The notes beneath the pieces were generated by a model that was not told the origin of the DNA, did no database searches, and saw only the letters and a program-made list of their open reading frames with translations. This document shows, piece by piece, positions 7,938 to 14,832 of a DNA stretch of 64,000 bases. Made by a program: the position numbers and the translations under genes. Where the stretch lies: positions 124,001 to 188,000 of the forward strand of contig NZ_JHZK01000001.1 in assembly GCF_000688515.1 (NCBI RefSeq). Reading direction: 5' to 3'. The DNA comes from Afifella pfennigii DSM 17143 (GTDB lineage: Bacteria > Pseudomonadota > Alphaproteobacteria > Rhizobiales > Afifellaceae). Every line of letters begins with the position of its first letter. Position 1 is the stretch's first letter.

Positions 7938-10670
7938 ATGGACGAACTTCTACGCGAGTTCCTGACCGAGACGAATGAGAGCCTGGACGTCGCCGACGCC
8001 GAGCTCGTCAAGTTCGAGCGGGAGCCGAACAACGCCAATATCCTCAACAACATCTTCCGCCTGGTGCACACCATCAAGGGCACCTGCGGCTTTATCGGGC
8101 TGCCACGTCTTGCGACGCTGGCGCATGCTGCCGAGACCTTGATGGACAAGTTCCGTCAGGGCGTGCCCGTCACGCCGGAGGCCGTCAGTCTGGTTCTGCA
8201 GACAATAGATCGCATCAAGGAGATCCTCGCCAAGCTGGAAGCCAGCGGCGGCACGGAGCCGGAGGGCTCCGACGCCGATCTCATCGCGCTCTTGGAGGCC
8301 ATGGCCAATGCCGAGACGGCCGAGGCCGCCGAGCCGCAGGTGACGGTCGGCGAGCTCGTGCCGCAGGTTCTGGAACGCCCGCTCTTGCCGGGCGAGGTCC
8401 CCCTCGACGAGCTGGAAAGGATGTTCCGCGAGACGGAGGTGGAGATCGAAACGCCCAAGCCGGCCCGCGGCAAGGGACGCAAGAGCACATCGACCGCCGC
8501 GCCGGACGAGCCGGCCGCGCGAACGCAGGCCCCGAGCGCGCCGGCAGCGGCAGAGCCGCAGAAGCCTGCCGAGCCGGATGCGCCGAAAGCTGCCGGCAAT
8601 GAAGCCTCCGCCGCGGCTGCCGCCAATAACGTCTCCAACCAATCGATCCGGGTCAATCTCGATGTCCTGGAGAATCTGATGACCATGGTCTCGGAGCTGG
8701 TGCTGACGCGCAATCAGCTGATGGAGATCGCTCGCCGGCAGGAGGATTCCGACTTCAAGGTCTCGCTCCAGCGCCTGTCGACGGTCACCGCCGAGCTACA
8801 GGAAGGCGTCATGCGCACGCGCATGCAGCCGATCGGCCATGCCTGGCAGAAGCTGCCGCGCATCGTGCGCGATCTGGCCCAGGATCTGGGCAAGCAGATC
8901 GAGCTTGAGATGGCCGGCGCCGATACCGAGCTCGACCGCCAGGTCCTCGATCTCATCAAGGACCCCCTCACCCATATGGTCCGCAATTCGGCCGATCACG
9001 GCCTTGAAAGCGCGGCGGAGCGACGGGCGGCGGGCAAGCCGGAGAAAGGCACCATCCGCCTTTCCGCCTTCCACGAGGGCGGCCACATCATCATCGAGAT
9101 CGCCGATGACGGGCGCGGCCTCAACACCGATCGCATCCGCGCCAAGGCGGCGGAGAAGAATCTGGCCAGCGAGGCCGAACTGGCCAAGATGCCTGACAGC
9201 CAGATCCACCGCTTCGTCTTCCATGCCGGCTTCTCCACCGCCGACAAGGTGACGAATGTCTCCGGCCGCGGCGTCGGCATGGACGTGGTGCGCTCCAATA
9301 TCGAGCTCATCGGCGGCAATGTCGACGTGCGCTCCGCCGACGGCAAGGGCTCCACTTTCGTCATCAAGATCCCGCTGACGCTCGCCATCGTGCCGGCGCT
9401 CATCGTGGAGGTCGCCCGCGAGCGCCTGGCCATCCCGCAGCTCGCCGTCGTGGAGCTGGTGCGCATTCAGCCCGGCTCTGAGCACCGCATCGAGCGCATC
9501 AAGGAGGCGCCGGTCCTGCGCCTGCGCGACAAGCTGCTTCCGGTCGTGCATCTCGGCCGTCTGCTCGGCCATGCCAGCGAACAGGAAGAGAGCACCGTGG
9601 AGGACGGCTTCATCGCCGTCATGCAGGTCGGCAATCGCACCTTCGGCGTCATCGTCGACGCGGTCTTCCATACCGAGGAGATCGTCGTGAAGCCGATGTC
9701 CTCGATGCTGCGCCATATCGGCATGTTCTCCGGCTCCACCATCCTCGGCGACGGCACCGTCATCATGATCGTCGACCCGAACGGGGTCGCCCAGGCGGCG
9801 GCCACGACGATTGAATCGACGGCGAGCCAGGCGGCCTCGGAGACCGCGGCGCTTCCCGGCGACGCCGAGGCCAAGGTCTCCATGCTCGTCTTCCGCGCCG
9901 GTTCGCAGGAACCGAAGGCCGTGCCGCTGTCGCTGGTTACGCGATTGGAAGAGTTCGAGGTCGACAAGGTCGAGCTCTCCGGCGGACGGCCGATCCTGCA
10001 TTATCGCGGCGACCTCATTCCGCTCGTCTACGCCGATGAGAGGATGACGCCGCGCGCCGAAGGCACGCAGCCGATGCTCATCTTCTCCGACAACGGCCAC
10101 ACGATGGGCCTCGTCGTCGACGAGATCGTCGATTTCGTGGAAGAGCCTCTGAACATCGAACTGCCCTGCGAGACGCCTGGCATGCTCGGCAGCGCCGTTC
10201 TCGCCGGCAAGGCGACGGAAGTGCTCGATATCGCCTATTTCCTCTCGATCGCCTTCGGCGAGCGGCTCGGCAAGATGGAAGGCCATCACGCTGGCCGGGT
10301 GCTCTTCGTCGACGCCAACCCCTTCTACCGCAACATGGTTCAGCCGATGCTGCGTGGCGCCGGCTACGACGTGCATGCCTGCGCCAGCCAGGAAGAAGCC
10401 CTGTCGCTGCTTGGCTCCGGACTGCGCTTCGACATGATCATGGCCGATATCGACCAGGCCGGCCCGGACGGGCGCAGCTTCGCCGAAGCGGTCCGCGACC
10501 TGCCCGATATCGGCGACGTCACCTTGATGGCCGTCACCGGCGCCTCGCTGCCTTCCAATTCCGAAAGGTCTCGCATGACCGGCTTCGACCGTTGCCTCGG
10601 CAAGCTGGATCGCGCCGGCCTGATCGCAGCCCTTCGTGAGTGCAACACCTCATATGGAGAAGCCGCATGA
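7938..10670 (+). CDS. cheA: CheA histidine kinase with C-terminal receiver domain (hybrid CheA)
   Basis: The chemotaxis kinase, 910 residues. The Hpt domain at residues 1-105 has phosphorylatable His44 in RLVHTIKGTCGF. A Pro/Ala-rich linker (about 160-230) follows, with no obvious separate P2 domain. Next come the dimerisation and HATPase domains (THMVRNSADHGLES, then IADDGRGLN and GRGVGMDVV) and a CheW-like domain. A second, divergent CheW-like stretch (about 655-780) precedes a receiver domain from residue 786 to 910. The receiver has Asp837 as likely acceptor, Thr867 and Lys889, so it looks functional. Standard E. coli CheA is about 650 residues. The hybrid form is known in several alphaproteobacteria, where the receiver may act as a phosphate sink. 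Confidence 0.96.
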   Translation: MDELLREFLTETNESLDVADAELVKFEREPNNANILNNIFRLVHTIKGTCGFIGLPRLATLAHAAETLMDKFRQGVPVTPEAVSLVLQTIDRIKEILAKLEASGGTEPEGSDADLIALLEAMANAETAEAAEPQVTVGELVPQVLERPLLPGEVPLDELERMFRETEVEIETPKPARGKGRKSTSTAAPDEPAARTQAPSAPAAAEPQKPAEPDAPKAAGNEASAAAAANNVSNQSIRVNLDVLENLMTMVSELVLTRNQLMEIARRQEDSDFKVSLQRLSTVTAELQEGVMRTRMQPIGHAWQKLPRIVRDLAQDLGKQIELEMAGADTELDRQVLDLIKDPLTHMVRNSADHGLESAAERRAAGKPEKGTIRLSAFHEGGHIIIEIADDGRGLNTDRIRAKAAEKNLASEAELAKMPDSQIHRFVFHAGFSTADKVTNVSGRGVGMDVVRSNIELIGGNVDVRSADGKGSTFVIKIPLTLAIVPALIVEVARERLAIPQLAVVELVRIQPGSEHRIERIKEAPVLRLRDKLLPVVHLGRLLGHASEQEESTVEDGFIAVMQVGNRTFGVIVDAVFHTEEIVVKPMSSMLRHIGMFSGSTILGDGTVIMIVDPNGVAQAAATTIESTASQAASETAALPGDAEAKVSMLVFRAGSQEPKAVPLSLVTRLEEFEVDKVELSGGRPILHYRGDLIPLVYADERMTPRAEGTQPMLIFSDNGHTMGLVVDEIVDFVEEPLNIELPCETPGMLGSAVLAGKATEVLDIAYFLSIAFGERLGKMEGHHAGRVLFVDANPFYRNMVQPMLRGAGYDVHACASQEEALSLLGSGLRFDMIMADIDQAGPDGRSFAEAVRDLPDIGDVTLMAVTGASLPSNSERSRMTGFDRCLGKLDRAGLIAALRECNTSYGEAA

Positions 10671-11140
10671 GCAAGAGCAACGAGACGAGCGGCAAGCCTG
10701 CCACCGAAAACCAGTTCGTCACCGTTCATATCGGCGGTCAGCTCTTCGGTCTGCCGATCGCGGCGGTGCACGAGGTCTTCGTTCCCGAGCAGGTCACCCG
10801 CGTGCCGCTGGCGCCGCCGGAGGTGGAGGGCGTGCTGAACCTGCGCGGGCGCATCGTCACGACGATCGACCTGCACCGGCTTCTCGGCCTGCCGGCCGTT
10901 TCGGAGGGCCACAAGATGGCGGTCGGCATTGAGTACAAGTCGGAATCCTACGGCCTGCTCATCGACGAGGTTGGCGAGGTGCTGGCCATCGATGCGGCGA
11001 CGCGCGAGCCTTGCCCGCCCAATCTCGACCCGCGCTGGGCGGAGATGGTGGAGGGCGTGCACCGCATCTCCGGTGAATTGCTTCTCGTCCTTGACGTTGA
11101 AGCCGTTCTGGCCGGCATCACCACCCGTCTCGCCGCCTAG
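10667..11140 (+). CDS. cheW: CheW, chemotaxis coupling protein
   Basis: CheW bridges receptors and CheA. The 157-residue product (MSKSNETSG...) shows the CheW pattern: FVTVHIGGQLFGLPIAAVHE near the start, PPEVEGVLNLRGRIVTTIDL in the middle and LLIDEVGEVLAID towards the end. The start ATG at 10667 overlaps the cheA stop (ATGA). The start at 10640 in the same frame would lie inside cheA and is unlikely. Confidence 0.96.
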   Translation: MSKSNETSGKPATENQFVTVHIGGQLFGLPIAAVHEVFVPEQVTRVPLAPPEVEGVLNLRGRIVTTIDLHRLLGLPAVSEGHKMAVGIEYKSESYGLLIDEVGEVLAIDAATREPCPPNLDPRWAEMVEGVHRISGELLLVLDVEAVLAGITTRLAA

Positions 11141-11190
11141 GGCACCCTGGCGCCCTGGGCCTGCAAAATCGCCATGTCAGGAATAGACCC

Positions 11191-11568
11191 ATGACAACCT
11201 GTCTCGTCGTCGATGACTCCTCGGTCGTGCGCAAGGTCGCACGCCGCATGCTGGAAGATCTTTCCATTGAGGTCCGGGAAGCGGAAAACGGGGCGGCCGC
11301 CATGGATCGCTGCGCGGAGGCGATGCCCGATGCCATCCTGCTGGACTGGAACATGCCGGTCGCCAGCGGCCCCGATTTCCTGCGCGCCCTGCGCCAGCGG
11401 GAGGACGGCGCCGCGCCGCGGGTCATCTTCTGCACCACGGAGAACGACCTCGATCATATCGCGGCGGCGCTGGAGGGCGGCGCCGACGAATACATCATGA
11501 AACCCTATGACGCCGAAATCCTGCGCGAGAAGCTGGAAGCCGTCGGCGTGCTGAAGGCCGCCGCATGA
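11191..11568 (+). CDS. cheY: CheY, single-domain response regulator
   Basis: A 125-residue receiver with no output domain. The acidic pair is Asp8-Asp9, the phosphoacceptor Asp52 (LLDWNMP), the switch Thr83 and the conserved Lys104 (YIMKPYD). Phosphorylated CheY binds the flagellar switch. The gene sits 50 bases after cheW and overlaps cheB by ATGA. It is the only stand-alone CheY in this cluster. Alphaproteobacteria often have a second one, which here would have to be the CheA receiver domain or a gene elsewhere. Confidence 0.95.
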   Translation: MTTCLVVDDSSVVRKVARRMLEDLSIEVREAENGAAAMDRCAEAMPDAILLDWNMPVASGPDFLRALRQREDGAAPRVIFCTTENDLDHIAAALEGGADEYIMKPYDAEILREKLEAVGVLKAAA

Positions 11569-12731
11569 GCAGCCCCGCTGCCTCCTGCGGCGCCCGGCGG
11601 GCCGATGTGGCGGGCCGCGACGCGGCGATCCGCGTGATGGTGGTCGACGATTCGGCCTTCATCCGCGGCATCGTCACCCGCTGGATCGGCGAGGAGACCG
11701 GTCTGGCCGTCGTCGCCACGCATTCCAACGGCCGGCGCGCGGCGGAGGATGTCGCCCGCTCCAAGCCCGATGTCGTCATCCTCGACATTGAGATGCCGGA
11801 GATGGACGGTCTGACGGCCCTGCCGCTCATTCTGAAGGCGCGGCCGGGCACCGCCGTCATCATGGCTTCCACGCTCACCCGGCGCGGGGCGGAGGTCAGC
11901 ATTCGCGCCCTCACCCTGGGCGCCTCCGATTATGTGCCCAAGCCCGATTCCACCAACGGCCTGTTGAGCGCCACCGATTTCCGGCGCGACCTTCTCGCCA
12001 AGGTGCGCAGCCTTGGCGCGGGCGTCCACAGCCGCGCCCGCCGCAACCCCGGCGCACCCGCCGCGGCCCGGCCGCGGGCAGCCTCCCCCGCGCCCGTCCA
12101 GGCCGCGCCCGCCCCGGCCAAGCCGAGGCTGCGCCCCCTCGCCAGACGGCCCGTCAAGGCGCTTCTCATCGGCTCGTCGACCGGCGGTCCCCAGGCACTC
12201 ACCCAGCTTCTGGGTGCCGTCGGGCCTGTCCTCGCCCATGTGCCGGTCTTCCTGACCCAGCATATGCCGCCCACCTTCACCGCCATCCTGGCCGAGCATC
12301 TCAGCAAGGCCTCCAGCCGCACGGCCGCCGAGGCCAAGGACGGGGAGGTCGCCCTGCCGGGCCGCATCTATGTCGCCCCGGGCGGCAGGCACATGCTGCT
12401 CGCCCGTTCCGGCAGCTCCGTCGTCCTGCGCCTCTCGGACGCGCCGCCGATCAATTTCTGCAAGCCTGCGGTCGATCCGATGTTCGCCTCCGCGGCCGAA
12501 ATCTACGGCGCGGGCACGCTTGCGCTGGTCTTGACCGGAATGGGCAGCGACGGCGCCAAGGGCGCTGTCAGCGTCGCCGATGCCGGTGGCAACGTGCTCG
12601 TCCAGGATGAGCGCTCCAGCGTCGTCTGGGGCATGCCGGGCGCCACGGTCGAGGCCGGCGCCTGCGCGGAAATCTGGCCCATTGCCGATCTCGGCGGCCG
12701 GGTCGTTCGATTGCTTTCGGGTTCACACTGA
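11565..12731 (+). CDS. cheB: CheB, receptor glutamate methylesterase
   Basis: A 388-residue two-domain protein. The N-terminal receiver (about 23-140) has VMVVDDSAFIRG and the acceptor Asp in VVILDIEMPEMDG. After a Pro/Ala-rich linker comes the methylesterase domain, with catalytic Ser in GSSTGGP, His in TQHMPP and Asp in GMGSDGAKG. It removes methyl groups from receptors, opposing CheR. It overlaps cheY at its start and cheR at its stop. The first twenty residues before the receiver are a short Ala/Arg-rich extension, so a later start is possible. Confidence 0.96.
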   Translation: MSSPAASCGARRADVAGRDAAIRVMVVDDSAFIRGIVTRWIGEETGLAVVATHSNGRRAAEDVARSKPDVVILDIEMPEMDGLTALPLILKARPGTAVIMASTLTRRGAEVSIRALTLGASDYVPKPDSTNGLLSATDFRRDLLAKVRSLGAGVHSRARRNPGAPAAARPRAASPAPVQAAPAPAKPRLRPLARRPVKALLIGSSTGGPQALTQLLGAVGPVLAHVPVFLTQHMPPTFTAILAEHLSKASSRTAAEAKDGEVALPGRIYVAPGGRHMLLARSGSSVVLRLSDAPPINFCKPAVDPMFASAAEIYGAGTLALVLTGMGSDGAKGAVSVADAGGNVLVQDERSSVVWGMPGATVEAGACAEIWPIADLGGRVVRLLSGSH

Positions 12732-13576
12732 TGATTTCTCCTGATGATTTCGCCTTTTTCCAAAGGTTCCTGAAGCAGCGGTCCGGCCTCGTCCTCGGCG
12801 AGGACAAGGGATATCTGTTGGAAGCGCGTCTTCTGCCGATCGCCAACACCTTCGGGGTTTCCAATCTGGGGGCGCTGGCGGAGCGTCTGCGCCGGCCCGG
12901 CGCCACGGCGCTGGAGGAGGCCATCGTCGACGCCATGACGACGAACGAATCCTCCTTTTTCCGCGACAAGACGCCTTTCGAGGCCTTCCGCGCGCTGATG
13001 CTGCCGACATTGCTGCGCAAGCGCTCGGTGGACCAGCCGATCCGCATCTGGTGCGCGGCCGCCTCTTCCGGGCAGGAGCCTTACTCGCTCGCCATCCTGC
13101 TACGCGAGGAGGCCGCCGCCATCGCCGGCCGCAAGGTCGAGATCGTCGCCACCGACCTCTCCCAGGAAATGCTGAAGCGCGCCCGCGCCGGGCTTTACAG
13201 CCAGTTCGAGGTGCAGCGCGGCATGCCCGTCCAGCTCCTGCTGAAATATTTCAAGAAGCAGGGCGATGACTGGCAGATCGCGCCGGAGCTGCGCCAGATG
13301 GTGCATTTCCGCAGCCTCAATCTGCTCAGCAACTTCTCCGCGCTCGGGGCATTCGACATCGTCTTCTGCCGCAACGTGCTCATCTATTTCGACCTTGCCA
13401 CCAAGGCCGACATCCTGTCGCGCATCGCCAAGAACCTGAAGCCGGATGGCTATCTCGTTCTCGGCGGCGCGGAGACGGTCGTCGGGGTGACCACGAGCTT
13501 CGCCCCCGTCGCCCAGCAGCGCTCCCTCTACAGCCTGACACAGGGCCAGGCGCCGCGGGCGGTCGCCGCCGCCTGA
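12731..13576 (+). CDS. cheR: CheR, receptor methyltransferase
   Basis: A SAM-dependent methyltransferase that methylates glutamates on chemoreceptors. The 281-residue product has the N-terminal helical CheR domain (about 1-75) and the catalytic domain, with the SAM loop RIWCAAASSGQEPYS near residues 100-115 and IVFCRNVLIYFD near 210-222. ATG 12731 overlaps the last base of cheB. It is the last gene of the che operon; cheD and other accessory genes are absent here. Confidence 0.96.
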   Translation: MISPDDFAFFQRFLKQRSGLVLGEDKGYLLEARLLPIANTFGVSNLGALAERLRRPGATALEEAIVDAMTTNESSFFRDKTPFEAFRALMLPTLLRKRSVDQPIRIWCAAASSGQEPYSLAILLREEAAAIAGRKVEIVATDLSQEMLKRARAGLYSQFEVQRGMPVQLLLKYFKKQGDDWQIAPELRQMVHFRSLNLLSNFSALGAFDIVFCRNVLIYFDLATKADILSRIAKNLKPDGYLVLGGAETVVGVTTSFAPVAQQRSLYSLTQGQAPRAVAAA

Positions 13577-13636
13577 CCTCGCCTTCCCTCCGGCGGCTCC
13601 CGGCCGCCGGCAATCCGCCCATATCCGCACGCACAA

Positions 13637-13673
13637 AGCCGCCCCGGCGCGGTGACGTTCCTCCGGGGCGGCT
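13637..13673. terminator. Hairpin between convergent cheR and the 13698 gene
   Basis: AGCCGCCCCGG at 13637-13647 pairs with CCGGGGCGGCT at 13663-13673, an 11-bp GC stem with a 15-base loop. It sits in a 121-base gap between genes that converge, the expected place for a bidirectional terminator, but no T-tract follows. Confidence 0.45.
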
Positions 13674-13697
13674 GGCGATCGCGAAAGCGTGCGGGCC

Positions 13698-14144
13698 TTA
13701 GACGGCCTTCGCCGATGCCTTCCTTCCAACCGCAAGGCCGTCGCGGATGGATAGGCCGATCAAGGCCAGGTTGACCGCGCCGGCCACAAGCTCCAGCGCC
13801 TGCACGGCGACGAAGGCGCCGGAGAAATCGCCGGCCGCGGCACGGCTTTGCAGGAAGAAGGCCGACGGCACCAGGATGAGAAGGCCGTTGAGGGCGATCA
13901 CCGGCATGCGCTTCTTCTTGGCGAGGATGCGCGGATGCCGCCATTTCCCCCCGAGCCGAAAGCCGGTCCCGCCGACGATGGCCATGGCCGGGATGAGGGC
14001 GAGCATGCCCCAGAGGATGCCGGTCTTCACCGCCAGGATGGCGCCGGCATCGCCGCCGATCTCCACGGCGACCGTGGAAGTCCAGAAGACCAGGATGATG
14101 AGGAACGCGGCAATTCCTGCGATCGGATGAATGGTACGGATCAT
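13698..14144 (-). CDS. Four-helix membrane protein of unknown function, MarR-linked
   Basis: A 148-residue inner-membrane protein starting MIRTIHPIAGIAAFLIILVF. Four hydrophobic segments are visible (about 7-25, 41-60, 82-100 and 112-132), with a basic loop (HPRILAKKKRMP) between the second and third. I do not recognise the family. Its ATG overlaps the stop of the marR-like gene, so the two are co-transcribed and this protein is the probable target of that regulator. A role in export or protection against a small toxic compound would fit the MarR context but is only a guess. Confidence 0.75.
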   Translation of the reverse strand: MIRTIHPIAGIAAFLIILVFWTSTVAVEIGGDAGAILAVKTGILWGMLALIPAMAIVGGTGFRLGGKWRHPRILAKKKRMPVIALNGLLILVPSAFFLQSRAAAGDFSGAFVAVQALELVAGAVNLALIGLSIRDGLAVGRKASAKAV

Positions 14145-14617
14145 GTTTCGCCTCCATGGTTTGGCCCGTGCTCCAGGCGAGCACGCAGCCGCGCGAGAAG
14201 ATCGGTGAAGCGCGCCAGCTCGCCGGGCTCCGCCTCGGCCGCCAGCGCTTCGGCGAAGGGCGCCCACAACGCCGTCGCCTTGTCGAACAGCGCCATGCCG
14301 TCCGGCGTGAAACGGACCAGCTTGGCGCGCTTGTGGTTGGGATTGGGGGCAAGCTCGAAAATCCCCGCAGCGACGAGATCGTCGACGACGCGCTGCACCG
14401 ATTGGCGGGCAAGACCCATATTGCGGGCGAGCTGGGCGACCGGAGACTCCCCCCGCCCCTGCGCCACGGAGCCCATGACCTGCCAGCGCGCGCTGGTGAG
14501 GCCGAGCGGCTTCACCAGTTCGTCGCCGGCCGCGATCAGCGCGCCGTTCAAGCGGAAGACCTCCAGGATCATGGCGTCCGTGGGGTGCTGAAAAGGATAG
14601 GCTGGATGATCTTTCAT
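14141..14617 (-). CDS. MarR-family transcriptional regulator
   Basis: A 158-residue winged-helix regulator. The helix-turn-helix region lies at about residues 45-95 (LTSARWQVMGSVAQ, then VAQLARNMGLARQSVQRVVD) and the wing is NHKRAKLVRFTPDG. MarR proteins are dimers that usually repress their own operon until a ligand binds. Two palindromes at its 5' end (14616-14653) are good candidates for its operator, one covering the start codon. It overlaps the downstream membrane protein gene by four bases. Confidence 0.9.
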   Translation of the reverse strand: MKDHPAYPFQHPTDAMILEVFRLNGALIAAGDELVKPLGLTSARWQVMGSVAQGRGESPVAQLARNMGLARQSVQRVVDDLVAAGIFELAPNPNHKRAKLVRFTPDGMALFDKATALWAPFAEALAAEAEPGELARFTDLLARLRARLEHGPNHGGET

Positions 14618-14633
14618 GACAGCACACTGTCAT
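14616..14633. promoter_or_regulatory. Probable MarR operator 1
   Basis: ATGACAG-CACA-CTGTCAT is an exact 7-4-7 inverted repeat that covers the start codon of the marR-like gene. Dyad size and placement suit a MarR dimer acting by autorepression. Confidence 0.6.
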
Positions 14634-14635
14634 TA

Positions 14636-14653
14636 ACGCAGCATACTGTCAAT
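14636..14653. promoter_or_regulatory. Probable MarR operator 2 (imperfect copy)
   Basis: ACGCAGCATACTGTCAAT repeats the first site with the core CAG-CATA-CTG and one better conserved half (CTGTCA). The two dyad centres are 19 bp apart, about two helical turns, so two dimers could bind on the same face of the DNA. Confidence 0.5.
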
Positions 14654-14741
14654 AAGGGCGATCACTCGCGCCGGCGCGGCGGCGCGTCGCAGTCGCCGGG
14701 ATCGGCGAAATCCTCCTCGCAGCTCCCGCCGAATGGCAGGC

Positions 14742-14766
14742 GCATGCGGGGGCTCCGCCCGCATGC
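14742..14766 (-). terminator. Hairpin downstream of the P-type ATPase gene
   Basis: GCATGCGGG (14742-14750) and CCCGCATGC (14758-14766) form a perfect 9-bp stem with a 7-base loop, 67 bases past the ATPase stop on the minus strand. There is no clear T-tract. Confidence 0.4.
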
Positions 14767-14832
14767 ACAGATCGGCCTCGCCCCGGGCGCTGCGGAGCCG
14801 GGCCGGCCGTACAAATCTCGTATGGGAGCCGG

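Noticed and set aside
14616-14653. Palindromes upstream of marR as terminators
   Set aside because: They lie at the start codon rather than after a gene, have short AT-containing arms and no T-tract. An operator role fits better.
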